From assembly GCF_008033135.1 (NCBI RefSeq), contig NZ_CP041335.1, positions 3,725,925 through 3,789,924 on the forward strand: DNA of 64,000 nt. The letters run 5' to 3'. Both the position numbers and the translations under genes were made by a program. Shown piece by piece: positions 1-8,349 of this stretch. The notes under the pieces are model-generated. The model was not told where the DNA came from. It searched no databases and worked only from the letters and a program-made list of their open reading frames with translations. Within the stretch, counting starts at the first letter, position 1. Each line of letters starts with the position of its first letter. The DNA is from Chitinolyticbacter meiyuanensis (GTDB lineage: Bacteria; Pseudomonadota; Gammaproteobacteria; Burkholderiales; Chitinibacteraceae).

Positions 1-1
1 C

Positions 2-181
2 CGGCACGGTTTCTCCGAAGCCAGTTACTATCTCTGGCGCAGCAAGTTCGGCTGCATGAGCGTCTCCGACGCCAAGCGGCTCAAGGAACTCGAGGCCGAG
101 AATGCTCGGCTCAAGCGCATGCTGGCCAATTCGATGCTCGAAAACGAGGTCATCAAGGAAGCACTGCAAAAAAAGTGGTGA
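2..181 (+). CDS. IS3-family transposase OrfA, C-terminal part
   Basis: Open from the window edge, encoding about 59 residues. They contain the end of a helix-turn-helix region (aromatic YYLWRSKFG) and a leucine-zipper-like stretch ([15 protein letters not shown]), typical of OrfA, which binds the IS ends and dimerises. The frame ends inside an A7G run (168-175) that fits an A-AAA-AAG slippery heptamer; a -1 shift there enters OrfB to give the OrfAB transposase. Start codon and N-terminus are outside the window. Confidence 0.8.
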   Translation, partial: RHGFSEASYYLWRSKFGCMSVSDAKRLKELEAENARLKRMLANSMLENEVIKEALQKKW

Positions 182-1026
182 CCGCACCAACGCGACGCGA
201 GCTGGTGCGGTTCCTCGCCGGACGGGGTCTGAGTGAGCGCTGGGCGTTGCGCATCGCCCGAATGAGTCCGAGCGCCTTGCGCTACCGGCCCAAGCCGGAT
301 CGGAACGGCATGTTACGGCAGCGGATCGTCGAACTGGCGCAGCGCCATCGTCGCTACGGTGCAGGGATGATCTATCTGAAGCTGCGCCAGAGCGGCTGGG
401 CAGTGAACCACAAGCGGGTAGAACGGCTATATGCACTGGCCGGGCTGCAAGTGCGGCGACGCAAGCGCAAGAAGGTGCCGCCATCGGAGCGGCAGCCGCT
501 GATCCGGCCGCAGGTCGCCAATGCGGTCTGGTCGATGGACTTCGTGTTTGATCGCACGGCCGAAGGACGAGTGATCAAATGCCTGACCGTTGTCGACGAT
601 GCCACGCATGAAGCCATTGCGGTGATCCCGGAGCGAGCCATCAGTGGCGAAATTCTGACGCGGCAACTGGATCGATTAGCGGTCTCACGCGGCTTGCCGC
701 AGGTGATTCGCACTGACAACGGCAAGGAGTTCTGCGGTCGAGCGATGCTGCACTGGGCGTACCGGCGCGGCATCACGCTGCGGCAGATTGAACCGGGCAA
801 ACCGAACCAGAACGCTTACATCGAATCATTCAATGGCCGGCTGCGGGACGAATGTCTGAACGAGCACTGGTTCACCAGCTTGGCGCATGCGCGGGTGGTG
901 ATCGAAGCCTGGCGACGGGAATACAACGAGGAGCGGCCGAAGAAGGCGTTGGGCGGGCTGACGCCATCGGCCTATGCCCGGCAGCTAGCGAGGAAGAAAC
1001 CGGTAATATCGGGGGCCGGACTCTAA
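175..1026 (+). CDS. IS3-family transposase OrfB (DDE integrase core)
   Basis: Encodes a 283-residue product with the rve/DDE catalytic core: first Asp in WSMDFVFD, second Asp in RTDNGKEF, Glu in [16 protein letters not shown]. An N-terminal HTH_21-like region ([23 protein letters not shown]) is present. It overlaps OrfA by seven bases in the -1 frame and is probably made as an OrfAB fusion by frameshifting at the A7G run, so the GTG at 175 is only a formal start. The frame is intact, so the element may still be active if its left end is complete. Confidence 0.9.
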   Translation: MVTAPTRRELVRFLAGRGLSERWALRIARMSPSALRYRPKPDRNGMLRQRIVELAQRHRRYGAGMIYLKLRQSGWAVNHKRVERLYALAGLQVRRRKRKKVPPSERQPLIRPQVANAVWSMDFVFDRTAEGRVIKCLTVVDDATHEAIAVIPERAISGEILTRQLDRLAVSRGLPQVIRTDNGKEFCGRAMLHWAYRRGITLRQIEPGKPNQNAYIESFNGRLRDECLNEHWFTSLAHARVVIEAWRREYNEERPKKALGGLTPSAYARQLARKKPVISGAGL

Positions 1027-1060
1027 AGCGAAATGCTATTCATGAGGGGGTGACGTCGCA

Positions 1061-1569
1061 CCTGCTACGCGATCGCGTTGATTGCCGACTACTTGGCCAA
1101 TGACGCTTGGCCGGAGGATGGCAAGCCAATCAGCGATGAGCTATTCGCCGAAGTGGTGCTTACCCGCTCGCCTGAGAAAGAGATGCAGCCCGGACCCGGC
1201 GGGCTGCCTATCCTGGTTGATCGGCCTGGCCCGACTATCGAAGAGCGACGTGCCAGCGCAATGCTGCTGCTTCCCGCTTGGGAGGCGTCGGAGCGCGCCG
1301 CGGGAATCGACCATGCCGGCCGGCGCTGGCTCACAACGCCAGAAGCGCTGCAGGACATTCGCGATTCCCTTTTGGCTGCCTTGGTGCCGGGCAACCAATG
1401 GATCGACGCTAACCGCAATGCGGTGCCCATGGATCTTCCCGGGCTGCAGGCGCTCTGGCAGGCCTGCGTCTCGCGCGGGGCGTTGATCTATCAGCGCCGG
1501 CTGCAGATGGAGGCAGACATCGCCGCCATGACTGCCGAAGCAATGCAGGCTTTTGTACCTGGCTGGTGA
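1061..1569 (+). pseudogene. Phage tail accessory protein (DUF4376-like), 5' end lost to IS insertion
   Basis: Reading is open from the IS boundary, with a formal TTG start at 1078, and gives about 165 residues. The C-terminal two thirds (AGIDHAGRRWLTTPEALQDI, then GNQWIDANRNAVPMD and a helical end) has the layout of the DUF4376 domain found in tail-fibre-assembly-type phage proteins: a short strand pair, a W...D...VPM motif and a terminal helix. No credible ribosome site precedes 1078, so the N-terminus was probably displaced when the upstream IS inserted. A good terminator follows at once. The family assignment is from pattern memory. Confidence 0.55.
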
Positions 1570-1587
1570 TTATGTTATGCAATATGG

Positions 1588-1614
1588 CCCCGCTTCGGCG
1601 GGGATATTTTTATT
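1588..1614 (+). terminator. Rho-independent terminator after tail gene
   Basis: A six-base-pair GC stem (CCCCGC / GCGGGG) with a TTCG tetraloop is followed by ATATTTTTATT. It ends plus-strand transcription of the truncated tail gene; the opposite strand lacks a U-tract. Confidence 0.8.
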
Positions 1615-1651
1615 GTATGTATGCGTCCAGCGTTTTGCTTTGTTTACATCT

Positions 1652-2995
1652 TTACTTTTTGTGCACGCCACTAAAGGCAAAGCCTACCTTTAGGCTGCCT
1701 TTTGATTCATTATCCAAATCGGCTCTCATACCTTCATGAACATTGCCGCCCTTCGTATGTTCTGCAAACACAACCTTGTATGACATATTTCCGAGATTTG
1801 TTACGCTTTTGAAAGATCCCTTCACGCTTGGTGTTGTTGAATATCCTGCCGTTGGGGAGCGGAGCATTTTGAGGGTGTCTTTCACCTGCGTTTGTGCATC
1901 CGTCGTCAAACCGCCGGATTTAAACTCCAACATCGTTCGCTTAATTTCTCCATTTTCCTTTCTTACCAACTTGAGCATGTCAGGCTTTCGCCCCTTGGTC
2001 TTGTTTGCATAATCACCGAGCCCGACTTGCGGATAATATGCTCGACTCTTTTTTTGCTCCTGCGTCATTTTCGAATATTTTTTATAGTAGGAATAATACT
2101 GTCTTGCTTCATTTTTCCATCCTTTTTGTAGCGAGGAGTCATGTGCATCCCTATCGAAATTCGCTTTCGCTTCTTTCATTGCACTGAGCAATCGCTGTTG
2201 GTTGGCATCATGCCCTGTCTGTGCACTTCGCTTCTCAATTTTTTCCCAAATTCCTTCCGCCTTCGGTAGCGTTCGCAAGCGTTTTTCAGCGGTTTGAGCG
2301 GACGAGTCTACTGGCTGTGCAATGCTAGCGAAGCTCGTACTGGCTTGATTGGGAGTGGGAATGCTTGACCAGTTTGTATTGGGCTTTTGTCCCGTGGTTT
2401 TTTTAGCAGTGTCGATTACCGGAAAATGATATGGCGAACTCGAAGAAGTGGGCTGTTGAAACGAAGAATTAGATGAGCTTGGCTTCGGCATGCCAAGTCC
2501 GCCCCCAAGACCCGTCGAAGTAGATATAGGGTCAGATTGGATTTGGAGTGGTTGAAAAGTCGGCCGAACAATTTTGCTCGTGCTCTTAGGCGCATAGCTC
2601 GGAAAGGCATTCTTTGAAGAGCTATTCCCTTGTCCACTTGGCTTAGGCTGATATTGGCCACTCGTACTGGAACTTGCAATCGACTTAGGAGCTTTGAACG
2701 GTGGGAGATTTAACGGGCCGCTGCTTGATGTAGCACTGGAAACAAATGTTAACGGAGCGTATCCCTTCTTTAGGGTCTGCTTCGCTTGCCTTCTTGGCTT
2801 AGGCGTTGTTCCTTGCGAATTCCCCGACATGATGAGGCGGTCACGGAATGACCCACTTAGCACTCGATCCTGATCAGGATGCGTATTCCGGCCTGGGGAT
2901 GATTGCTCGGCAGGCTTCGTCACTTTATACGAGGAACTATCGGCAAAACTACGTTTTCGCTTTGCTTGCTGTTCACGATTTCCCCCATCATTCAT
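1652..2995 (-). CDS. Prophage accessory protein: Ser/Pro-rich N-terminus with PD-(D/E)xK nuclease signature
   Basis: Encodes 447 residues when started at the ATG whose AAGGAGA lies five bases upstream; an ATG six bases earlier would overlap that ribosome site. Residues 1-240 are low-complexity (Ser, Thr, Pro, Gln) with a basic start. From about 245 the protein is charged and helical. Residues 337-370 contain KPD(339), then LE(357)FK(359)SGG and Gln368/Gln370, the D...ExK...Q pattern of PD-(D/E)xK nucleases. No signal peptide or membrane segment is seen. The gene is AT-rich, oriented against its neighbours and flanked by terminators, as expected of a phage moron. A toxin, effector or exclusion role is inference; I recognise no named family. 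Confidence 0.6.
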   Translation of the reverse strand: MNDGGNREQQAKRKRSFADSSSYKVTKPAEQSSPGRNTHPDQDRVLSGSFRDRLIMSGNSQGTTPKPRRQAKQTLKKGYAPLTFVSSATSSSGPLNLPPFKAPKSIASSSTSGQYQPKPSGQGNSSSKNAFPSYAPKSTSKIVRPTFQPLQIQSDPISTSTGLGGGLGMPKPSSSNSSFQQPTSSSSPYHFPVIDTAKKTTGQKPNTNWSSIPTPNQASTSFASIAQPVDSSAQTAEKRLRTLPKAEGIWEKIEKRSAQTGHDANQQRLLSAMKEAKANFDRDAHDSSLQKGWKNEARQYYSYYKKYSKMTQEQKKSRAYYPQVGLGDYANKTKGRKPDMLKLVRKENGEIKRTMLEFKSGGLTTDAQTQVKDTLKMLRSPTAGYSTTPSVKGSFKSVTNLGNMSYKVVFAEHTKGGNVHEGMRADLDNESKGSLKVGFAFSGVHKK

Positions 2996-3090
2996 GACCA
3001 TCTCCTTGACGTTGATTAAAGGAACTTAGCCCAAAGCGTAAAAAAAGCAATCTGCATGTTTTCTGACTCAAATCACTGAATTCAACCTTT

Positions 3091-3110
3091 GCCCGCATTG
3101 CGGGCTTTTT
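3091..3110 (+). terminator. Rho-independent terminator upstream of lysis genes
   Basis: Stem GCCCGC / GCGGGC with an ATT loop and a T5 run. It reads plus-strand although no plus-strand gene lies just upstream, which suggests that the minus-strand accessory gene was inserted between an older phage gene and its terminator. Confidence 0.7.
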
Positions 3111-3125
3111 CTTTTGGAGCGTACC

Positions 3126-3512
3126 GTGCCCGCCCCTACTGAAATGCCAACGAAGCATTCGACGCCATATCCCACCTGGGAGCAATTCCAGCAGATGGAA
3201 AAGCGCCAAGACGCCTTGGAAAAGCGTCAGGACACCACCGACCGCCGCCTGGATTCTGGTGCGGGCGAGTTCGCGGAAATCAAGAAAGCGCAGGACACAC
3301 TGCGTCAACAACAGGCCGCCCACGGCCAGACCGTTGCCGAGGTCCGGGAAATCCTGGCCGAGCTGCGCGAGCTGGTGGAGAGCTTCGGCAACCTGAAAGG
3401 CACCATCCGCGTGATGCGTATAGCCGGCGACGTGATTCGCTGGGGCTGCACGCTCGGCGCTGCTGCGTTGGGCTTGTGGGTCGCCTTCCGCAGCCTTGGG
3501 GGTGGCCTGTGA
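3126..3512 (+). CDS. Phage lysis-module membrane protein, holin candidate
   Basis: Starts at GTG 3126, with GGAG six bases upstream; an in-frame TTG at 3114 has no ribosome site. The 128 residues comprise a helical coiled-coil-like part (KRQDALEKRQDTTDRRLD, then DTLRQQQAAHGQ) and one C-terminal hydrophobic helix (GCTLGAAALGLWVAF) ending in a short Gly-rich tail. Its place directly before an endolysin, with a GTGA stop/start overlap, suggests a holin or XhlA-like partner, but no named family is recognised. Confidence 0.6.
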   Translation: MPAPTEMPTKHSTPYPTWEQFQQMEKRQDALEKRQDTTDRRLDSGAGEFAEIKKAQDTLRQQQAAHGQTVAEVREILAELRELVESFGNLKGTIRVMRIAGDVIRWGCTLGAAALGLWVAFRSLGGGL

Positions 3513-4159
3513 TCGCTCGATCGTGGTGGGGTATTTTGCAGCGCGGTCAGGTGCGGATCAGTGCGGCCGTTGCTACCGTAGCCAGTGCGGCCTTTGCAGC
3601 GGCAGTGCTGAATTTGGCCGCACCGACAGTGAAGCTGTGGGAAGGCGAGCACAAAGACAAGGCGACCGGCGAGCACGTCGCCTATCTGGATATCGCCGGC
3701 ATTCCGACAGCGTGCTACGGCCAGACCGGTAAACACATCCGCGCTGGCCAGCGATACACCGATCAGCAATGCAACGAGATGCTGGCGCGCGAATTGCGCG
3801 CCAAGTGGGACGAAGTGTCGCTTTGCCTGCGCCAGCCTCCTGGCTATCTGCCGCAGCATGGCGCTGCCTTCCTGATCCGCGCCTACAACATCGGCAGCCA
3901 AGCCGAATGCGCCTCGGCGGCCACGCGCTATGCGCAACGGGGCGACTGGCGCAATGCCTGCCGGGCGTTGCAGACGAACGACTACGGTCGGCCGGCCTGG
4001 AGCTTCATCAAGACCGGCAAGCGCCTGTCCGACGGCAGCCCCGAACTGCGCTATGTGCAAGGCCTGGCCAACCGGCGCGCCGACGAGCGCCGCATCTGCG
4101 AAGGCCGGTTGACCGATGCCGAGCGCCGCACCTTGGTAAGGCTGGGGGTGTCGCTATGA
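3509..4159 (+). CDS. Phage endolysin, GH24 lysozyme with signal-anchor N-terminus
   Basis: A murein muramidase of the phage T4/P21 type. The GTG at 3509 overlaps the previous stop and is preceded by a G-rich ribosome site, giving 216 residues. A hydrophobic Ala-rich segment at 15-40 has no obvious cleavage site, as in SAR endolysins that reach the membrane through Sec and are released on depolarisation. Catalytic-triad candidates are Glu45 (LWEGEH), Asp61 (AYLDIAG) and Thr67 (IPTACYGQT). The Glu-Asp spacing is longer than the usual eight because of a KDKATGEH insertion. It overlaps the next gene by ATGA. Confidence 0.88.
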   Translation: MIARSWWGILQRGQVRISAAVATVASAAFAAAVLNLAAPTVKLWEGEHKDKATGEHVAYLDIAGIPTACYGQTGKHIRAGQRYTDQQCNEMLARELRAKWDEVSLCLRQPPGYLPQHGAAFLIRAYNIGSQAECASAATRYAQRGDWRNACRALQTNDYGRPAWSFIKTGKRLSDGSPELRYVQGLANRRADERRICEGRLTDAERRTLVRLGVSL

Positions 4160-4746
4160 GCCGCCTGCAAATCATCCTGGGGGCCGTTGGTGCGGCCGTG
4201 ATCCTGTCCCTGGCGGGCTGGGTCGGCTACCTGCTCGGCGCCGACGACACCCCGGTACCCGAAAACACGGCGCCGGCCGCCAGGCAGGTGCAGCGCGACG
4301 GCAGCATGGTCGCCGAGCGTTCGCCCGATCCCTCGCCATCCCCGCCGCCTCATGTGCTGCCCCGCGGCAGCCAAGAAGAGCGCCGGGTGTCCGTCACCGT
4401 CAGGCCAACCAAACAGCCGGCACCGACCGTGGCACCGGACGGCAGCGTGCGCTGCGAGTGCCCGCCCGTCACGGTTGATCTGAGCCTGGTGCAAGTGGAT
4501 GGCGGCCGCCGGGTGGTCGCCAGTAGCCCAGATGGCCAAGTGATCAGCGCGCTCGACGTGCCGATCGATCCGGCGCCATTGCCGCCGCCTGAGCGGGCTT
4601 GGGCGGTCGGGGTTAGCTACAGCACCGCGCAACGCTGGGGCGTGTGGGCTGAGCGGGATATGAGCCGGGTCCGGGTCGGGCTCGATCTGGAGCAAGGCGG
4701 CGGCGGCGACGTGGTCGCGCGTGCCCGGCTCGGCTGGAAATTCTAG
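4156..4746 (+). CDS. Anchored proline-rich phage protein in the spanin position
   Basis: Encodes 196 residues; the ATG overlaps the endolysin stop. One N-terminal membrane helix (IILGAVGAAVILSLAGWVGYLL) is followed by a Pro/Ser-rich stretch (SPDPSPSPPPHV), a CECPP motif, and a beta-rich C-terminus that ends in aromatic WKF after alternating hydrophobic strands. Position and topology suit an inner-membrane spanin or a lysis accessory protein, but there is no long periplasmic coiled coil as in Rz and I see no embedded Rz1. Function unassigned. Confidence 0.7.
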   Translation: MSRLQIILGAVGAAVILSLAGWVGYLLGADDTPVPENTAPAARQVQRDGSMVAERSPDPSPSPPPHVLPRGSQEERRVSVTVRPTKQPAPTVAPDGSVRCECPPVTVDLSLVQVDGGRRVVASSPDGQVISALDVPIDPAPLPPPERAWAVGVSYSTAQRWGVWAERDMSRVRVGLDLEQGGGGDVVARARLGWKF

Positions 4747-4755
4747 GGGGCACAA

Positions 4756-5088
4756 ATGCAAGACATGAACATCGTTTGGGACAGCTTGGTCCCTGGCCGG
4801 TCGCCGTACTTCGTGCCCCGTGTGGGCTGGCGCAACGGCATCACCGAGCTGCAGTTGACCGTTACCGGCGACGGGGCGGTGAGCGTGACACTCAACTTTT
4901 ACGGCAGCAATGACGGCATCGGCCTGGTGCCGCTCGGCACCCTGGCCGTATCCGGCACAGCGACGCCAGCGGTGCCGCTGACTGCGTCGGACTCCATCAC
5001 GCGGCCGTATCGGTTGTTGCTGGCTGAATTGGTCAACCCGGTAACGGGTGCGCCTACCCGCATCCTGCTCACGCAATCGGGGGTGTGA
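4756..5088 (+). CDS. Small phage structural protein, unknown
   Basis: Encodes 110 residues with an AGGGGG ribosome site seven bases before the ATG. The sequence is beta-rich with alternating hydrophobics (ITELQLTVTGDGAVSVTLNFYG) and no signal or membrane segment. It sits between the lysis module and the SGNH tail gene and ends in GTGTGA immediately before the next ATG. It may be a virion decoration or tail-tip protein; no family is recognised. Confidence 0.65.
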   Translation: MQDMNIVWDSLVPGRSPYFVPRVGWRNGITELQLTVTGDGAVSVTLNFYGSNDGIGLVPLGTLAVSGTATPAVPLTASDSITRPYRLLLAELVNPVTGAPTRILLTQSGV

Positions 5089-6172
5089 TATGCCGCTTTT
5101 AGCAACTGCAAAAAGAGGCCGCACGCCTTTTCCCGCCGGCCGAATCCCGCGCGTGGCCCTCTTTGGCGATTCGTTCGTCGCACTCTTTCACTGGTTGACC
5201 GGCGGCCATACCAAGACCATGGATCAAGCCATTTTTGGCTGGATGCTGGCATTGATCGGCTACCACCGCTTTCAACTCACGGTCTTTGCGGGTGTTGGTG
5301 GCAATACTGGGCCCATGATGCTGGACCGGTTCTGGCGTGACGTTGGTTCGAAAGCCGATCAATTCGACATCCTGCTTGGTGGGCAGAGCTGCGCGAATGA
5401 CTTCTTCGGCTTTGACTTGAGCGTCGATACGTCCTACGCCGCTTCGCAGACCATGATCGATGTGCTGTGCAACCAGCTCGGCAAGCGGGTGGCGTTTCTG
5501 ACCTCGGCGCCCCAGGCCGCCGCACGCAGCAACTACACGCAGGCCCGACAGGACCGTGGCCCCGCCTATGATCGACGCCTGCAGTCGCTGCAGGCGGTAA
5601 CGGACAACTTGGTCCTGCTGCCGACGCGTCGATCGTTGGTGAACTTGAGTGACACCGCCATCGGCGCGCCGCGCGCGGGCCAACATGACGGGCACCGATG
5701 GCATCCACGTCATCGGTCCAGGAGGCTACGACTTCGGCAAGGCCGCAGCGCCGGTCATTCAAGACTGGTTCCCGAAGATCGTCCGTAGTTTTAGTCCTCG
5801 CGAGGGCGTTGGCGACGGCTACAGCGGCAACCTGCTGCCTGTTGGCATGTCGGTGTTCGCTGGTGTGCCGGTGGCTGTCAGCGGCGGCGGTACCGGGGTT
5901 AGCGGCGTGGTTCCGCCTGGCTACGCCCTGGCCCGCGTCGGTAACCCCGCCACGCCGCTTGCTACGTGTGTGGGGTCTATGGTCCCCGACCCTGACGGCG
6001 ACTGGTTTCAGATGGAAATCAACTGGGGGGGCGCATCGGCGCTTGAACAGTTCCAGTTTGGCGTTGCGTCTGGGTCCAGCTTTCACGGGCAGGTTGCCGC
6101 TGGTGATGTGGTCTGACCTTCCCCCACCCAGCTATACCAAGAATTAGTTAGCATGACGGCCAAGGAGCCCGC

Positions 6173-6436
6173 ATGCGCAAGTCCCGTTTTACCGATGAAC
6201 AGATCATCGCCATCCTCAAAGAGGCCGAAGCAGGTCTGCCAGCTGTCGAGCTGTGCCGCAAACACGGCATCTCGGATGCCACTTTCTACAAGTGGCGCGC
6301 CAAATTCGGCGGCATGGACGTCCCCGAAGCACGGCTCCTCAAACAACTTGAAGACGAGAACAATCGCCTCAAGCGGCTGGTCGCTGACCAAGCCCTCGAC
6401 ATCCAGATGCTCAAGGAAGTGCTGGCAAAAAACTGA
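6173..6436 (+). CDS. IS3-family transposase OrfA
   Basis: Encodes 87 residues beginning MRKSRFTDEQIIAILKEAEAG, a typical HTH_8/IS911-like N-terminus, followed by the recognition-helix region CRKHGISDATFYKWRAKFGG and a leucine-zipper-like end (LLKQLEDENNRLKRLVADQ). It ends at A6C (6427-6433), which forms the classic -1 slippery heptamer A-AAA-AAC. Shifting there fuses it to OrfB in one product. Confidence 0.93.
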   Translation: MRKSRFTDEQIIAILKEAEAGLPAVELCRKHGISDATFYKWRAKFGGMDVPEARLLKQLEDENNRLKRLVADQALDIQMLKEVLAKN

Positions 6437-6471
6437 GCCGGCCCGCTCAACGCCGTACTGTTGCACGCCAG

Positions 6472-7278
6472 TTGATGCTGGCGCACGGCATCTCGGAACG
6501 GCGGGCCTGTGCATTGGTCCAGATCGCGCGCAATACCCTGCGCCATCAGCCACCGCCTGACCCCAATGCGGTATTGCGGCAACGCCTGCGTGAGCTGGCT
6601 GCACAACGGCGGCGCTTTGGTGCGCCGCGGCTGCATGTGCTGCTACAGCGGGAAGGCTGGCGTATCAACCACAAGCGGGTGGAGCGGCTTTACCGTGAAG
6701 AAGGCTTGTCGTTGCGTTTACGTCATCGCAAGAAACGCCCCAGTCACTTGCGCGTGGTGTTGCCGCTGGCAGCCGGACCTGATCAGCGCTGGGCGATGGA
6801 TTTTGTGGCAGACAGTTTATGGAATGGCCGACGTATTCGCCTGCTGGCGATCATCGACACCTGGCATCGTGAGGCCGTCTGGATCGAAGTGGATCACTCA
6901 CTCTCTGGTGTCAGAGTGGCACGGGTACTGGAGCAACTGCGCCTGGGTGGCCGCTTGCCCGCGCTGATTCAGGTCGACAATGGTCCGGAGTTCACCAGTC
7001 GGGCACTGGATGAATGGGCGCATCGCCATGGGGTGAAGCTGCAATTCATCCGGCTCGGCAAACCGGTGGAGAACGCCTTCATCGAGAGCTTCAATGGCCG
7101 ACTAAGGGAGGAGTGCCTGAACCAGTTGGTGTTTCACAACCTGGCCCAAGCCCGAACCATGATCGAATCTTGGCGACAGGACTACAATCATGTCCGGCCG
7201 CATAGTGCCCTGCAGTACCAGACCCCGATGCAGTATTGGGAAACCCATCAACCCCAACATGAGCAAATCGCTAACTAA
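6472..7278 (+). CDS. IS3-family transposase OrfB
   Basis: Encodes 268 residues from the formal TTG, with an ATG one codon later. The in-frame sequence extends back to the slippery site, so the working protein is OrfAB. DDE core: Asp in RWAMDFVADS, Asp in VDNGPEFTS, Glu in [14 protein letters not shown]. It shares its general plan with the transposase at the left window edge but differs clearly in sequence, so they are two different elements of the same subgroup. Confidence 0.93.
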   Translation: MMLAHGISERRACALVQIARNTLRHQPPPDPNAVLRQRLRELAAQRRRFGAPRLHVLLQREGWRINHKRVERLYREEGLSLRLRHRKKRPSHLRVVLPLAAGPDQRWAMDFVADSLWNGRRIRLLAIIDTWHREAVWIEVDHSLSGVRVARVLEQLRLGGRLPALIQVDNGPEFTSRALDEWAHRHGVKLQFIRLGKPVENAFIESFNGRLREECLNQLVFHNLAQARTMIESWRQDYNHVRPHSALQYQTPMQYWETHQPQHEQIAN

Positions 7279-7792
7279 TTAGTGGTTCACTCCGTGGGGG
7301 AAGGTCAGGTCGACTTCACCGCCGAGTACCGAATTATCAATGCGGGCGGTGGGCGCGTTCAGCGGTTCATCCACCGCATGCTGCACCAGAACAATGGTGC
7401 GGTGTGGGCTACCGGTACCAACTACGCCGCCGGCCAGCTGGTGCGCGGTGGCTCGCAGGACAACACGGTCTATCGCGCCGTCAACGGGGGTGTCAGCGGC
7501 GCCACCAAGCCCATGCACGCCAGTGGCCAAGCCAGCGATGGCACGGTGACTTGGGAGTACGTCAGCGCGCGGTTGTTGCTGATGGACTGGAATTCGCCCG
7601 GCGCCAACGACGCAGACTACGGCTTCGGCGCCGCGGCGGTTTCGATTACGCCGGGAACGATCCCGCAAGCGATGCCTTGGGCGCCAGGCCTATCGCAATC
7701 GCTGTTTAGCGTCGGCGGCCTCGGTACCGGCACCACCATTCTGCAGACCCGGCTTCCGCGGCCTCGCAAACAGCTTTAACCAGGAGACAAGC

Positions 7793-7987
7793 ATGCGTAT
7801 TGAGATCGAAGAGCACGGCGAGCGCTTCGCGTTTGAAGTTGTGGCCAATCCTGGCCACGAGCAGCAGCTTGCCGACGATCCGCCGCAGGATCGGGCGTCC
7901 ATCGACGCTGGCGAGGTCTATGGCTGGTGGGAAGTTACTCGCGGCCAGGCGCCAACTGGCAAGGCTGAATACGAACCGCAGGGTTGA
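7793..7987 (+). CDS. Small acidic phage protein, unknown
   Basis: Encodes 64 residues with a good AGGAGA ribosome site seven bases before the ATG. The product is acidic and likely a single small beta-alpha domain (MRIEIEEHGERFAFEVVANP, then GEVYGWWEVTRG). It follows the tail SGNH gene by 13 bases and is probably co-transcribed with it. No family is recognised. Confidence 0.6.
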   Translation: MRIEIEEHGERFAFEVVANPGHEQQLADDPPQDRASIDAGEVYGWWEVTRGQAPTGKAEYEPQG

Positions 7988-7995
7988 AATGCAAA

Positions 7996-8016
7996 AGGGC
8001 CGGTTGCCCGGCCCTT
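7996..8016. terminator. Bidirectional terminator between converging phage genes
   Basis: Stem AGGGCCGG / CCGGCCCT flanks a short loop. The minus strand ends in TTTT and the plus strand in a weaker C/T-rich run. It separates the small acidic gene from the minus-strand basic gene. Confidence 0.6.
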
Positions 8017-8024
8017 CCTCACTT

Positions 8025-8261
8025 TTACTCGCGCTTTCGCGGCGTCGGCTTGCGCGGCGCATCTTTGCGCTTCGACTTGCCATTGTTGCGATCACCCTTC
8101 ATCGGGCGGTCCTTCTCTGGCGTTGCCGGTTTTGCCTTCGTGCCCTCGCGGATCACAATGCGAAACGGGCGGCCGTTGGCCCGATAAATGCGTTTGCCGT
8201 TCACGGTAATGAACTGGCGGTAGATGACTGTTGCGCCATCTGGGACAGCAGAGTTGGCCAT
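8025..8261 (-). CDS. Small basic prophage protein, unknown
   Basis: Encodes 78 residues. A beta-rich start (DGATVIYRQFITVNGKRIYR) is followed by a strongly basic, disordered tail (KDRPMKGDRNNGKSKRKDAP). The start has GAAAG-type purines upstream. Its orientation opposes the tail genes, as with accessory prophage genes. The basic tail suggests nucleic-acid binding, which is inference only. Confidence 0.5.
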   Translation of the reverse strand: MANSAVPDGATVIYRQFITVNGKRIYRANGRPFRIVIREGTKAKPATPEKDRPMKGDRNNGKSKRKDAPRKPTPRKRE

Positions 8262-8349
8262 GATGGCTTTCTCCAGTGGTTGCCCCGGGCTGGCCTGCTA
8301 ACTTCCTGCACCGCTTTTACAGATCATTAAGACACGATCTAGCCGTGTA

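Larger units (their letters stand above)
1..1060 (+). mobile_element. IS3-family (IS407-like) element, left end outside window
   Basis: Two overlapping frames encode OrfA (C-terminal part only) and a full OrfB transposase, the layout of IS3-family elements. The left end lies beyond the window, so the inverted repeat cannot be paired. The right end is placed near 1060 because the phage reading frame resumes there with a short non-coding tail after OrfB, and the G-tract followed by TGACGTCGCA at 1046-1060 has the look of an IS terminus; this boundary is an inference. It interrupts a phage tail gene whose 3' part continues to 1569. Confidence 0.75.
6114..7307 (+). mobile_element. Complete IS3-family insertion sequence, 1194 bp
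   Basis: The left end TGACCTTCCCCCAC is matched by the reverse complement of the right end (14 of 14), and a second inner block AATTAGTTAGC also matches. The flanks carry the 4-bp direct repeat GGTC (6110-6113 and 7308-7311). Size, two overlapping reading frames and the 4-bp duplication fit the IS407 subgroup. Both frames and both ends are intact, so it is a recent insertion that may still be mobile. Confidence 0.93.
5090..7779 (+). pseudogene. Phage tail SGNH/GDSL hydrolase, broken by a frameshift and an IS insertion
   Basis: Three open segments form one ancestral gene of about 497 codons. Segment 1 (from 5090) has the SGNH block I nucleophile (FGDSF, Ser28) and the block III GQSCAND motif. 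A shift in the GC repeat at about 5661-5680 moves the frame to one holding the block V DGIH pair (DxxH). That frame runs to 6113, where an IS interrupts it. After removing the IS and one GGTC duplicate, the frame continues exactly from GDVV into DFTAEYRI at 7312 and ends at 7779. Such esterases trim surface polysaccharide from tail spikes. The product must be inactive unless frameshifting and excision occur. Confidence 0.85.
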
